A stretch of DNA of 64,000 bases from Methylobacterium hispanicum (GTDB lineage: Bacteria; Pseudomonadota; Alphaproteobacteria; Rhizobiales; Beijerinckiaceae), in contig NZ_BPQO01000016.1 in assembly GCF_022179285.1 (NCBI RefSeq), positions 81,937 to 145,936 on the forward strand, written 5' to 3'. Position numbers and translations under genes: made by a program. Positions 54,553-62,599 of the stretch are shown piece after piece. The stretch's first letter is position 1, and each line of letters starts with the position of its first letter. The notes under the pieces are model-generated. The model searched no databases and had not been told where the DNA came from. It was given only the letters and a program-made list of their open reading frames with translations.

Positions 54553-54711
54553 ATGACGCTGCTGCTCGTCGTCCTCCTGGCCCCGCTGGTCGCCGCCATC
54601 GTGCTGGCCGGCGGGCGGCCGGGCCCGATCCTCGGCTGCCTCTGCCTGATGGGGATCGGCTGTCTGATCGCCTGTTCGGGTCTCACCCGCCTGGTGCGTC
54701 AGCGGGCCTGA
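54553..54711 (+). CDS. Small membrane protein, 52 residues
   Basis: An ATG after CGGAGTAA opens a 52-residue frame of two hydrophobic stretches (L-L-L-V-V-L-L-A-P-L-V-A-A-I-V-L-A and I-L-G-C-L-C-L-M-G-I-G-C-L-I-A-C) separated by a Gly-rich turn. It contains four Cys in the second stretch. It ends 9 bases before the convergent DUF1476 gene. A short but plausible two-helix membrane protein; function unknown. Confidence 0.6.
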   Translation: MTLLLVVLLAPLVAAIVLAGGRPGPILGCLCLMGIGCLIACSGLTRLVRQRA

Positions 54712-54720
54712 GCGAACCGC

Positions 54721-55080
54721 TCAGCGCGGCGCGGCGGAACGGGACGCGGCCTCGGGCGTCGCCTCCGGCGGCGGTCCGTCCTGGGCCGCCGTGGCGCGCA
54801 GCATCACGCCCCGCAGTTCGCCCGCGGGAACGTCGATGCCGTTGGCGCGCAGGTCCGCCTGGACGCGCTCGATCAAGTCCTCGTCGTGCTGCCCCTCGAT
54901 CATCGCCGCGATGAGCACCCGCGCGTAGGCCTCGGCCGTGCGGCCGTCCACGCCGAGCTTGGCCATCGCGAAGATCGCGAGCGCGCGAATGCCCCCGCAA
55001 TGCGCCGCGAAGCGCGCCTCCTCGGTCCGTGCGAACAGGTATTCCGCCGCGCGCTCGCGGTCCTCGAACGCCTTCAACAT
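54721..55080 (-). CDS. DUF1476 / ATPase-inhibitor zeta-type protein
   Basis: A 119-residue helical protein. F-E-D-R-E-R-A-A-E-Y-L-F-A-R-T-E-E-A-R-F, A-M-A-K-L-G-V-D-G-R-T-A-E-A-Y-A and D-E-D-L-I-E-R-V-Q-A-D-L follow the DUF1476 family, which includes the Paracoccus F1FO-ATP synthase inhibitor subunit zeta. The family blocks ATP hydrolysis by an N-terminal inhibitory helix; whether this paralogue does so is unproven. The C-terminus after residue 95 is Ala/Pro-rich and not conserved. No ATP synthase genes are near. Confidence 0.85.
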   Translation of the reverse strand: MLKAFEDRERAAEYLFARTEEARFAAHCGGIRALAIFAMAKLGVDGRTAEAYARVLIAAMIEGQHDEDLIERVQADLRANGIDVPAGELRGVMLRATAAQDGPPPEATPEAASRSAAPR

Positions 55081-55460
55081 GCGTCTGGCTCCCTGATCCC
55101 GGGTCCGCGCGCCGCGCGTCCGGTCGGGGGTCAGGTTGCGCCCCGGGCGCGGGCGGCGACAACGTCATATGATAGAGGCCGGTCCCCGGCGGAGCCCCCG
55201 AGCCGCGGCCTTCCCTCGCTCCGCCCGGCAGGCAGGGCGATCGCATATGCCGAGCGGGCCTAACCCCGGTCAGGCGCGGGTCCCCTCTCATGTAGGGAGA
55301 GGGACAGGGTGAGGGGTATGAGGCTTTCGGATAAACGCGGTGCTGAACGCGCGTCGATGGCGTGCTCAGCTCTGAAAGGTCATACCCCTCACCCCAACCC
55401 TCTCCCTATGGGAGAGGGGGCGCGGGGCGGTTCCAGTGGCGATCTCGGAGACGACCCCCG
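55081..55460. other. Repeat-rich intergenic region
   Basis: These 380 bases hold the 244-base inverted-repeat unit described separately, including two CCCTCTCC.../...GGAGAGGG blocks. No gene is seen; the frames through it are short and Arg-rich. Confidence 0.55.
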
Positions 55461-55477
55461 TCATATGCGATCGCCCT
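55234..55477. repeat. Inverted-repeat unit with exact 16-bp ends
   Basis: AGGGCGATCGCATATG at 55234-55249 is repeated exactly and inverted at 55462-55477. Inside, AGGGAGAGGG...GGGTGAGGGGTATGA faces TCATACCCCTCACCCC...CCCTCTCCCT (about 55290-55320 and 55380-55410). The right end lies within the last codons of the amidase gene (encoding G-D-R-I and the stop). It could be a mobile miniature element or a duplicated gene end. Confidence 0.7.
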
Positions 55478-56246
55478 GGCCCGGCAGGGCGGCGATCAGG
55501 TCGCGCAGCGTCGTGATGGTCGAGGCGTCGGCGACGCCGTCCACGCGGGCGGGGCGGAAATGCCGCTGGAAGGCGGCGACGACCGCTTGCGTGCGGGCGT
55601 CGAACACGCCCGTCACCGGCTGGTCGTAGCCGTAGAGGCCGAGCATCGCCTGCAGGGCCTCGATCGGCTGGCCGGCATCGCCCCGGGCGAAGAAGCGCCC
55701 GTCCCGGATCGGCACGGGCGGCACGAAGTGCCCCACGCCCTCGGCCGCGAGCCGGGCCCAGGGAAAGACCTCGCCCGGATCCTCCTTGCGCTCGGGCGCG
55801 ACGTCGGAATGGGCGAGCACCCGCTCGGGCGGGATGGCCCAGCGCGCACAGAGGTCGCGCGCCAGCGCGGTCACCGCCGCCACCTGCGCCTCCGGGTAGG
55901 GCGGCAGGCCGCCGACATGCCCGGGATGGACGATCTCGATGCCGAGCGAGCGGGAGTTGACGTCGCGCTCGCCCTTCCAGGCGGCGGCGCCAGCGTGCCA
56001 GGCGCGGCGGGCCTCCGGAACCATCTGGGCGACGGCACCATCCTCGAACACGAGGTAATGCGCCGAGACCTCGGCGCGCGGATCGCGCAGCCGGGCGACG
56101 GCGGCCTGCGCGCTCTCCATGCCGGTGTAGTGCAGGATCAGCATGTCGGGCCGTGGGACGGCCGCGCCGTCGGGCCCTCCGCCGCGGCGCTCGCCGTGGT
56201 TCGGCGAGGGCAGGACGCGCCGCGCAACCGGGCTGTCGGGCGTCAC
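55461..56246 (-). CDS. N-acetylmuramoyl-L-alanine amidase (AmpD-like) with peptidoglycan-binding domain
   Basis: A 261-residue Amidase_2 enzyme. The zinc ligands are in L-I-L-H-Y-T-G-M, I-E-I-V-H-P-G-H and L-A-H-S-D-V-A-P-E-R-K-E-D-P-G (with the catalytic Lys/Asp in the last). A C-terminal peptidoglycan-binding_1 domain (about 185-250; A-L-Q-A-M-L-G-L-Y-G-Y) follows. No signal peptide, so it probably works on recycled anhydro-muropeptides in the cytoplasm (AmpD role). The GTG start overlaps the stop of the upstream DjlA-like gene (GTGA). Confidence 0.88.
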   Translation of the reverse strand: MTPDSPVARRVLPSPNHGERRGGGPDGAAVPRPDMLILHYTGMESAQAAVARLRDPRAEVSAHYLVFEDGAVAQMVPEARRAWHAGAAAWKGERDVNSRSLGIEIVHPGHVGGLPPYPEAQVAAVTALARDLCARWAIPPERVLAHSDVAPERKEDPGEVFPWARLAAEGVGHFVPPVPIRDGRFFARGDAGQPIEALQAMLGLYGYDQPVTGVFDARTQAVVAAFQRHFRPARVDGVADASTITTLRDLIAALPGQGDRI

Positions 56247-56968
56247 CGGAGGCCCCGCTCGGCCGCGATCCGGTCGTAGGCCGCGTTGATCGCCGCGAGC
56301 CGCCTCGTCGCGATGGCGATCGCCTCGGGCGGGAGGCCGCGGGCGATGGCGCGATCCGGGTGGTTCTCCGCCACGAGCCGGCGGTGCTGCGCCTTCACGG
56401 CCGCGTCGTCGGCGGCGTGCTCCAGGCCCAGCACGAGATAGGGGTCGTCGGCGAGCCGGACATGGCGGGCGGCGATGCGCCGGAAACCGGCCTCCTCCAG
56501 GCCGAAGATCGCGGCGACCGCGCGCAGGTAGCGCTCCTCGCCCTCGTGGATCGCGCCGTCGGCGGTCGCGATGTGGAAGAGGCCGTCGAGCACGTCCTCC
56601 AAGAGCGCCGGCTCGTCCCGGAAGGTCGCGGCGAGCTGGCCCGCATAGGCCTCGAAGCCGGCCGTGGTCGTCTTGGCGAGGTCGAAGAGCCGCTCGACCC
56701 CGGCGCGCTCGGCCGCCTCGACCCGCACCACCCGGCCGAAGGCCTCGATTTCGGAGGGGACCACCACGCCGTCGGACTTCGCCATCTTGGCGGCGAGCGC
56801 CACAAGTCCCGTCGTGAACACCACCTCGCGCGGCGTGCGGCCGAAAGGCGCACCCTCGCGATCGAACAGGTAATGCCCGGCGACGCTGCCCGCGAGCGCC
56901 CCGAGCGGGCCGCCGACCGCCATGCCGATGCCGGCGCCGCCGATCTTGCCCCAGAGACCCGAGGTCAT
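56243..56968 (-). CDS. TerB and J-domain (DjlA-like) co-chaperone
   Basis: A 241-residue protein. A Gly-rich N-terminal hydrophobic segment (about 5-35) may sit in the membrane. The central TerB-like domain spans about 55-165 (F-T-T-G-L-V-A-L-A-A-K-M-A-K-S-D-G-V-V). The C-terminal J domain has the H-P-D motif in A-E-N-H-P-D-R-A-I-A-R-G. DjlA proteins stimulate DnaK at the inner membrane. The length is near that of DjlA. The ATG at 56968 has a weak ribosome site. It is coupled to the amidase gene. Confidence 0.87.
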   Translation of the reverse strand: MTSGLWGKIGGAGIGMAVGGPLGALAGSVAGHYLFDREGAPFGRTPREVVFTTGLVALAAKMAKSDGVVVPSEIEAFGRVVRVEAAERAGVERLFDLAKTTTAGFEAYAGQLAATFRDEPALLEDVLDGLFHIATADGAIHEGEERYLRAVAAIFGLEEAGFRRIAARHVRLADDPYLVLGLEHAADDAAVKAQHRRLVAENHPDRAIARGLPPEAIAIATRRLAAINAAYDRIAAERGLR

Positions 56969-57129
56969 CGCGGCGGCGTCCGGGAGAGGCGGGAAGGGGA
57001 GGGCATCGTCGGGGCTGCGCGGGCGAGGGGGCCGCATGCGATAGCGGCTCGCGCCCCAACGGAAAAGGGCCGGAGCGTCGACGCTCCGGCCCCCGACCAT
57101 GCGGCCCGCGCAGGGTCGATCAGGCTCGC

Positions 57130-57402
57130 TCAGCGGCAGTACACGTCGCCGTAGGCGTCGCGGTAGGTGCCGTAGGGGCAGCGGGGCGCGGTGGCGGCAC
57201 CCGCGATGGCGCCGCCGGCGCCGCCGATCGCCGCGCCCGCGAGCGCGCCGCCGGCCCGGCCCGTGGCGAGACCGCCGACCGCCGCGCCGAGGCCCGCGCC
57301 CAGGACGCCGCCGCCGAGCGCGCGATCCTGCGGCGTGTTGCAGGCGCCGAGCGAGAGGGCCAGGGTGCCGGCGAGCGCCGCGGCAACGAGCTTCTTCATC
57401 AT
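57130..57402 (-). CDS. Glycine-zipper lipoprotein
   Basis: A 90-residue protein. The lipoprotein signal (K-K-L-V-A-A-A-L-A-G-T-L-A-L) has lipobox S-L-G-A-C (about Cys21). A glycine-zipper stretch follows (G-G-G-V-L-G-A-G-L-G-A-A-V-G-G and G-G-A-L-A-G-A-A-I-G-G-A-G-G) and a Cys/Tyr-containing tail ends the protein. It resembles small outer-membrane glycine-zipper proteins such as the YMGG/OsmB type. Two adjacent Met codons start it; a G/A-rich ribosome site precedes. Function unknown. Confidence 0.82.
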   Translation of the reverse strand: MMKKLVAAALAGTLALSLGACNTPQDRALGGGVLGAGLGAAVGGLATGRAGGALAGAAIGGAGGAIAGAATAPRCPYGTYRDAYGDVYCR

Positions 57403-57668
57403 GGGGTCTCCCTTGTGCGGTCCGGCGTTCCGCCGCGACGATGGTGCGGAGCGAGCTTAGCCGTTATGGTCCTTGAACGCGAACCGAACGGCCAAGGTTC
57501 CGCCCGGCCCGAGGTTCCGCCCGGCATAAGCTTCCGGACGAGCCAGGGCTCAGGTCGCGCGGGCGGCGCCCGCACGGCTTCCCTTCGGCCGTCCGCGTTC
57601 CGACATGCGGAGGACCGCGCGTCCCCGCGCGGACCGACGCGATCCTTCGAGCCCCTTCCGAGGACCCC

Positions 57669-58304
57669 ATGCAGAGAGCCACGACCCTGGTGCGCAAGCC
57701 CGCCGTGCGGCCGGATGCCGTCGTCGACACGGTCGTGCTCGACCATGCCGCCCGCGGCCGGGCGAGCGGACATCTGCACGCCCAGGGCGGGCTCGCCTTC
57801 GACCTCGCCCTGGCGAGGTCGGCCACGATCGAGGACGGCGACGCCCTGCGGCTGGAGGACGGGCGCCTCGTGGCCGTGCGCGCCGCGCCCGAGGCGCTGC
57901 TGGAGGTGCGGGCCGAGAACCCGGCCCGCCTGATGCGCCTCGCCTGGCAGCTCGGCGGGAACCACGTGGCCACCGAGGTCGCGGCGGACAGGCTCTACGT
58001 GCCCGACACGCCGGCGAATGCCGAGCTGATCCGGGGCCAGGGCTGCGCCGCCGCCGCGGTCTCGCGCGCCTTCCGCCCGGAGCGGGAGGCCCACGACCAC
58101 AGCACCTGCGGGCACGACCACGGCCATCAGCACGCGCACGCTCATCACGAGCACGACCACGCCCATTCGCACGATCATGGACACGACCATGGACACGGGC
58201 ACGACCACGATCACGGCCACGAGCACGGCCACGAGCACGGCCACGAGCACGGCCACGAGCACGGCCACCATGTGCACGGTCCCGGTTGCCGGCACGGGCA
58301 CTGA
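57669..58304 (+). CDS. ureE: Urease accessory protein UreE with long His-rich tail (no urease genes nearby)
   Basis: A 211-residue nickel metallochaperone. An N-terminal UreE domain (about 10-75) is followed by the C-terminal ferredoxin-like domain (about 80-140) with L-A-W-Q-L-G-G-N-H, the conserved metal-binding His. A tail of over 70 residues dominated by H-x-H and H-G-H-E repeats completes it. UreE delivers Ni to urease. No other ure gene lies in the window, which is unusual, because UreE is normally inside the urease operon. A 12-bp tandem repeat encodes part of the tail. The urease cluster may be elsewhere, or this may be a Ni-storage paralogue. Confidence 0.9.
   Translation: MQRATTLVRKPAVRPDAVVDTVVLDHAARGRASGHLHAQGGLAFDLALARSATIEDGDALRLEDGRLVAVRAAPEALLEVRAENPARLMRLAWQLGGNHVATEVAADRLYVPDTPANAELIRGQGCAAAAVSRAFRPEREAHDHSTCGHDHGHQHAHAHHEHDHAHSHDHGHDHGHGHDHDHGHEHGHEHGHEHGHEHGHHVHGPGCRHGH
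58215..58268. repeat. 12-bp tandem repeat encoding the UreE His-rich tail
   Basis: GGCCACGAGCAC occurs four times from 58215 and then as a half unit, encoding repeated G-H-E-H. Slippage would change the tail length in whole codons. Confidence 0.9.
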
Positions 58305-58417
58305 GCGCGCCGGCCCCCTCCGCGCCGCCGGCCTCGCGGCGGCGCCTTGAACCCGGGGCCCGCGTCCCCATTGGTCCTGAGGACCCCCGAGAGGACCCGA
58401 GAGGACCAGCCAGCCCC

Positions 58418-59896
58418 ATGTCGGCCCCGCTCCCCTTCGACAACAGCTACGCCCGCCTGCCCGACCGCTTCTTCCGGCGGCTCGCGCCGACCCCGGTCGC
58501 GGAACCGAGCCTGATCACGCTCAACCGCGACCTCGCTCTGGAGCTGGGGCTCGACCCCGGCTGGCTCGGCGGCCCGGAGGGCCTCGCGATGCTCGCGGGC
58601 AACCGCCTGCCGGAGGGGACCGAGCCGCTCTCCGCGGCCTATGCGGGCCATCAGTTCGGAAACTTCGTGCCGCAGCTCGGCGACGGGCGGGCCATCCTGC
58701 TCGGCGAGGTCATCGACCGGGCGGGGCGGCGGCGCGACATCCAGCTCAAGGGAGCCGGCCCGACCCCGTTCTCCCGCCACGCCGACGGCCGGGCGGCGCT
58801 CGGGCCGGTGCTGCGCGAGTACCTCGTCAGCGAGAGCATGGCGGCGCTCGGCATCCCGACCACCCGGGCGCTCGCGGCTGTCAGGACGGGCGAGCGCGTG
58901 GTGCGCGAGACCGTGCTGCCGGGCGCGGTGCTCACCCGGGTGGCCGCGAGCCATATCCGCGTCGGCACCTTCCAGTTCTTCGCGGCGCGCGGCGACACCG
59001 AGGCCCTGCGGGCGCTCGCCGACCACGTGATCGCGCGGCACGATCCCGAGGCGGCCGCGGCCGGGAATCCCTACCGCGCGCTGCTGGAGGGCGTGATCGG
59101 CCGGCAGGCGGAGCTCGTCGCGCGCTGGCTGCTGGTCGGCTTCGTCCACGGGGTGATGAACACCGACAACATGTCGGTGGCGGGCGAGACGATCGATTAC
59201 GGCCCCTGCGCCTTTCTGGATGCCTACGACGCCCGCGCGACGTTCAGCTCGATCGACCAGCACGGGCGCTACGCCTACGGCAACCAGCCGCGCATCGCCC
59301 TCTGGAACCTGACCCGGCTCGCCGAGGCGCTGCTGCCGCTGCTCGCCGCGGACGAGGAGGCGGGGGTGAAGGAGGCCGAGGCGGCGCTCGGCGGTTTCGC
59401 GCCCCGCTTCGAGGCGGCCTATCATGGCGGGCTGGCGCGCAAGATCGGCCTCGCCGAGATGCGCGCGGGCGACGCGGAACTGGCCGGCGACCTCCTGCGG
59501 CGCATGGCCGAGAACCAGGCCGACTTCACCCTCACCTTCCGGCGCCTCGCGGACGCGGCCGCGGATCCGGCCGCGGACGGACCGGTGCGCGACCTCTTCG
59601 TCGATCCGACCGCCTACGATGCCTGGGCCGCGCGCTGGCGCGAGCGCCTGGACCGCGCGCCGCGCGGACCGGCCGAGACGGCGGCGGCGATGCGGGCGGT
59701 CAACCCGGCCTACATCCCGCGCAACCACCGGGTCGAAGCGGTGATCGAGGCGGCGGTCGAACGGGGAGACTTCGCGCCGTTCGCGGAGCTGCTGGGCGTG
59801 CTCGCCCGGCCCTACACGGATCAGCCGGGCCTGGCACGGTACGGCGAGGCGCCGGAAGGCGGCGGGATCGGCTACCGGACCTTCTGCGGAACGTGA
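58418..59896 (+). CDS. selO: SelO/YdiU protein adenylyltransferase
   Basis: A 492-residue pseudokinase-fold enzyme that transfers AMP to Ser/Thr/Tyr of target proteins. Family motifs: N-S-Y-A-R-L-P near the start, Y-A-G-H-Q-F-G, Q-L-G-D-G-R-A, L-K-G-A-G-P-T-P-F-S-R, H-G-V-M-N-T-D-N and D-Y-G-P-C-A-F-L-D. It ends F-C-G-T, retaining the C-terminal redox Cys near the position of selenocysteine in eukaryotic homologues. The ATG at 58418 follows a GAGAGGA region. It is a redox-stress regulator in E. coli; here it stands alone. Confidence 0.95.
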   Translation: MSAPLPFDNSYARLPDRFFRRLAPTPVAEPSLITLNRDLALELGLDPGWLGGPEGLAMLAGNRLPEGTEPLSAAYAGHQFGNFVPQLGDGRAILLGEVIDRAGRRRDIQLKGAGPTPFSRHADGRAALGPVLREYLVSESMAALGIPTTRALAAVRTGERVVRETVLPGAVLTRVAASHIRVGTFQFFAARGDTEALRALADHVIARHDPEAAAAGNPYRALLEGVIGRQAELVARWLLVGFVHGVMNTDNMSVAGETIDYGPCAFLDAYDARATFSSIDQHGRYAYGNQPRIALWNLTRLAEALLPLLAADEEAGVKEAEAALGGFAPRFEAAYHGGLARKIGLAEMRAGDAELAGDLLRRMAENQADFTLTFRRLADAAADPAADGPVRDLFVDPTAYDAWAARWRERLDRAPRGPAETAAAMRAVNPAYIPRNHRVEAVIEAAVERGDFAPFAELLGVLARPYTDQPGLARYGEAPEGGGIGYRTFCGT

Positions 59897-60033
59897 CGCC
59901 GCGCGAGGGCCCGAGATCGCGGATCCGGCCGCGAACACAGCCCGGCGCAAGCGAAGCCTGTTCGACCTGTCGGTGATGACCACGACAATGCGGGCCGCCG
60001 ACGGCGCCCCCCGACGAACCATCGGAGCCCGGG

Positions 60034-60339
60034 ATGTCCGAACTCTCGAACGAGGATCGGCGCGCGGTCGAGAGGCTGAGCTTCTTCATGCTGAAGGAGG
60101 TCTGCTGCTCGACGGCCGACGCCATGGCGAAGATGGACCCCGAGGCCGCACGCACGCTCCTCACGGGGATCGAGACCCTGCTCACGGGCGCCATCGCCCG
60201 CATCGACGCGCAGCAATCCGAGGGCGCGAACTCGACGGCGATCGCCCTGGAAGTCGGCGCGCGGATCGCTGACGTCCTCGATCAGGCGCGCGCGAGCCTG
60301 AGCGCCGGCGCCGCGCGGGCGGCGGCGCGCGCGGGCTGA
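60034..60339 (+). CDS. Conserved hypothetical protein
   Basis: A 101-residue helical protein. V-E-R-L-S-F-F-M-L-K-E-V-C-C-S-T-A-D-A lies near residue 12, then L-L-T-G-I-E-T-L-L; the end is Ala-rich. No membrane segment. It has an ATG start after a GGAGCCC region. It lies between selO and the MTH1187-like gene, possibly one transcript. No family recognised. Confidence 0.65.
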   Translation: MSELSNEDRRAVERLSFFMLKEVCCSTADAMAKMDPEAARTLLTGIETLLTGAIARIDAQQSEGANSTAIALEVGARIADVLDQARASLSAGAARAAARAG

Positions 60340-60413
60340 GGCGGGCGACGCGGCCGGCGGCCGCGGCCCGCATCCCCGCGACGCCGCAAGACCTTGCCGG
60401 AGAGGAGTGTTCC

Positions 60414-60701
60414 ATGAGGGTTGCGGCGGATCTCTGCATCGTGCCGATGGGCGTGGGCCCCTCGGTCTCGCCCTACGTGCGCGAGATCAAGGCGCTGATC
60501 GAGGCCAGCGGCCTCGACGCGACGATGCATCCCAACGGCACCAACATCGAGGGCGAACTCGGCGCCATCTGCGAGCTGGCCGAGCGCTGCGAGGCGCGGC
60601 TCGCCGAGATGGGCGTGCAGCGCACGTTCTTCACGCTGATCTTCTCGACGCGCCGGGACAAGGAGCAGTCGATGGCCGACAAGCTCGCCGCCGTCTCCTG
60701 A
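60414..60701 (+). CDS. MTH1187-family thiamine-binding protein
   Basis: A 95-residue DUF77/YqgV-type protein of ferredoxin-like fold. V-A-A-D-L-C-I-V-P-M-G opens strand 1, S-P-Y-V-R-E-I-K-A-L-I-E-A-S-G-L is helix 1, T-M-H-P-N-G-T-N-I-E-G-E is the diagnostic ligand motif, and F-T-L-I-F-S-T-R-R-D-K follows. Structures of relatives bind thiamine or thiamine phosphate derivatives. A strong GGAGAGGAG site precedes the ATG. It is convergent with mucR (9 bases apart). Confidence 0.88.
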   Translation: MRVAADLCIVPMGVGPSVSPYVREIKALIEASGLDATMHPNGTNIEGELGAICELAERCEARLAEMGVQRTFFTLIFSTRRDKEQSMADKLAAVS

Positions 60702-60710
60702 GGCGGCGCC

Positions 60711-61196
60711 TCAGCCTTTCCGCCGGCGGCCGGCCGGCGCCGCCGGGGCCTCCGCGGGCTTCGCCCGCTCGGCGAGGGCGCCGGGACGTCCGAGGCCGAT
60801 CTGCTTGGCCAGCGCCGAGCGCTGAGCGGCGTAGGCGGGAGCGACCATGGGGTAGTCGTCGGGCAGGCCGTAGCGCTGGCGGTAGGCGCGCGGGTCGAGG
60901 CCGTGGGTGGTGAGGTGGCGCTTGAGCGTCTTGTAGGTCTTGCCGTCGATGAAGCTGATCAGCCCCTCGTCGGTGACCGACTTGCGGATCTGGGCGGGGC
61001 TCGGCTTCTCGACCGGCGCCTCGACCTCGGCGGCCGCCGGGGCGGCCCCGCTCAGGCGCAGCAGGGCCGCGTGCACGCCCGCGATCAACCCGCCCAGCTC
61101 GGCCGCCGGCACGGAGTTGTTCGACACGTAGGCCGATACGATGTCGACAGCCGATTCGACGAGGTTGGACCGCAAATCCGATGCTTCTTCTGCCAT
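60711..61196 (-). CDS. Ros/MucR family transcriptional regulator lacking the zinc Cys
   Basis: A 161-residue nucleoid-associated regulator. The N-terminal oligomerisation part (V-D-I-V-S-A-Y-V-S-N-N) is followed by the DNA-binding core T-L-K-R-H-L-T-T-H-G and D-D-Y-P-M-V-A-P-A-Y-A. The zinc ligand Cys of Ros (in V-C-L-E-D) is replaced: L-I-S-F-I-D-G. The Asp and His positions remain. Zinc-less MucR proteins are known in Mesorhizobium. MucR binds AT-rich sites to control exopolysaccharide, motility and cell-cycle genes, and often itself. An AT-rich upstream stretch (61203-61400) fits autoregulation. The ATG at 61196 is chosen; a GTG at 61202 is an alternative. Confidence 0.87.
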   Translation of the reverse strand: MAEEASDLRSNLVESAVDIVSAYVSNNSVPAAELGGLIAGVHAALLRLSGAAPAAAEVEAPVEKPSPAQIRKSVTDEGLISFIDGKTYKTLKRHLTTHGLDPRAYRQRYGLPDDYPMVAPAYAAQRSALAKQIGLGRPGALAERAKPAEAPAAPAGRRRKG

Positions 61197-61202
61197 TGCC
61201 AC

Positions 61203-61418
61203 GACCCGGTTACGATATCTACGGGCGCTAGATTTGTGAGTATCGCGGCAGGATCAAGTGCCAATGTCTCCTTTTGCACACAATCTTCCTCTCAAAATTC
61301 CGAGAAAGACGAAAGAACGAACATGCGGAGGTCTTCGGAATCATTTCTGTAAAACTTTAGGTTGTTTCTGAGAGACTCCGGACATAGCCTGGCGCGCTCG
61401 AATTTCTGCCCAACTTAC
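61203..61418. promoter_or_regulatory. AT-rich divergent control region of the MucR-like gene
   Basis: About 216 bases much lower in GC than the rest of the window, with T-A steps and runs such as CTCAAAATTC and GTAAAACTTTAG. MucR proteins prefer such AT-rich DNA. It serves the MucR-like gene (leftward) and probably the PAS gene (rightward). I see no coding frame of interest. Confidence 0.55.
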
Positions 61419-62066
61419 ATGATCAGGCTGCCCGATCGTCCCGCGCGGTGCGGCGGCATGGATCCGCGCGAGGGCCGGCGCCGCGATTCGACACGACAGG
61501 CTGGACGGGACATCGCCATGATCTTCGTCACGGACGCTGCCGGGAAGGCGATCTATCTGGGCGCGGAATGGACCGTCCTGACCGGCCAGACGCTGGCGGA
61601 GGCGGTCGATTACGGCTGGGTCCGCGTCGTGCATCCCGAGGATCGGGCCGTCGTGCGCGGCATCGTCGCCGAGGCGATCCTGCGGCAGGAACCGTTCGGC
61701 GTGCGCTACCGCCTGCTGGGCCTCGACGGGCGCCCTGTCCGGGTGCTCGGCGGCGCCGTGCCGTCCTTCGGACCACCCGGACGAAGCTTCCTGGGCTTTC
61801 TCGGCTCGATCACGCGGTTCGCCGAGGCCGGGGACGAGGGAGCACGAGGAACGATCGGATCGTTCGCGTTGCCGGACCAGCTCGGCGATCCCGCCGCGCG
61901 ATCCGGCCTGGAGGCCGCGGCCGACCATCTGATCATGGCGCACGCGCTCCTCGACCGGAGCGGCGGCGAGCACATCCTGACGGCCCTGCGCACGGTTCTC
62001 TATCAGGTCGGCCTTGAACTCGCCGAAGGCGGAAGCCCGGCGGGTAAGCCGGATCGGGTCCATTAG
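61419..62066 (+). CDS. PAS-domain protein
   Basis: A 215-residue protein. Residues about 30-135 form a PAS fold (I-F-V-T-D-A-A-G-K-A-I-Y-L-G-A-E-W, T-G-Q-T-L-A-E-A-V, H-P-E-D-R-A-V-V-R, R-Y-R-L-L-G-L-D-G-R-P-V). No kinase, GGDEF or HTH output is present; the last 70 residues are helical, with no known domain. It is probably a sensor that acts through protein contacts. The ATG at 61419 is favoured; an ATG at 61458 is possible. It is convergent with the DUF892 gene. Confidence 0.8.
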   Translation: MIRLPDRPARCGGMDPREGRRRDSTRQAGRDIAMIFVTDAAGKAIYLGAEWTVLTGQTLAEAVDYGWVRVVHPEDRAVVRGIVAEAILRQEPFGVRYRLLGLDGRPVRVLGGAVPSFGPPGRSFLGFLGSITRFAEAGDEGARGTIGSFALPDQLGDPAARSGLEAAADHLIMAHALLDRSGGEHILTALRTVLYQVGLELAEGGSPAGKPDRVH

Positions 62067-62095
62067 GCCCCCACCCGGCGCCCCCTCACCGAGGT

Positions 62096-62599
62096 TCAGG
62101 CGGCCTTACGGTTCACCTTGCTCTCGGCCATCGCCGTCAGGGCCCGGTCGGTGGCCTTCTCCTCGTCCAGGGTCTGCTGCAGGACGCCCGCGCAATCCTC
62201 CCGCCCGAGGCGCCGCGCCCAGGCGATCAGGCTGCCGTACCGGGTGATCTCGTAGTGCTCCACCGCCTGCGCCGCCGCCAGCAGGGCGGCGTCCAGCACC
62301 TCGGCGTCGGCGATCTCGCCCGCGGTCTCGTTCGCTTCCTTGATGATGCCGTCGATGGCCGGACAATCCACCGCCTTCGGCTGATGCCCGTGCATCTGGA
62401 ACACCTGCTCCAGACGCCTGATCTGGTTCTCGGTCTCGCGCAGATGCGTCTCGAAACCCTGCTTGAGCTGCGGATCGGTCGCCTTGGCGATCATCTTCGG
62501 CAGCGCCTTCGTGATCTGGTTCTCGGCGTAGTAGACGTCCTGCAGCGTATGCACGAACAGGTCGTCGAGCGACTTGATGTCCTTCGTGAACAGACCCAT
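62096..62599 (-). CDS. DUF892 / YciE-YciF ferritin-like protein
   Basis: A 167-residue four-helix ferritin-like protein. F-V-H-T-L-Q-D-V-Y-Y-A-E-N-Q-I (Glu in helix 1), F-E-T-H-L-R-E-T-E-N-Q (helix 2), V-E-H-Y-E-I-T-R-Y-G (helix 3) and L-D-E-E-K-A-T-D (helix 4) provide the expected E-x-x-H-type metal pairs. The family is a stress-related, possibly di-iron protein. A strong AGGAGG site precedes the ATG at 62599. No partner genes. Confidence 0.9.
   Translation of the reverse strand: MGLFTKDIKSLDDLFVHTLQDVYYAENQITKALPKMIAKATDPQLKQGFETHLRETENQIRRLEQVFQMHGHQPKAVDCPAIDGIIKEANETAGEIADAEVLDAALLAAAQAVEHYEITRYGSLIAWARRLGREDCAGVLQQTLDEEKATDRALTAMAESKVNRKAA

Noticed and set aside
55275..55430. CCCTCACCCCAACCCTCTCCC blocks as a CRISPR or phase-variable array
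   Set aside because: There are only two facing blocks, not regular spaced repeats. This motif type is widespread in GC-rich proteobacterial intergenic DNA.
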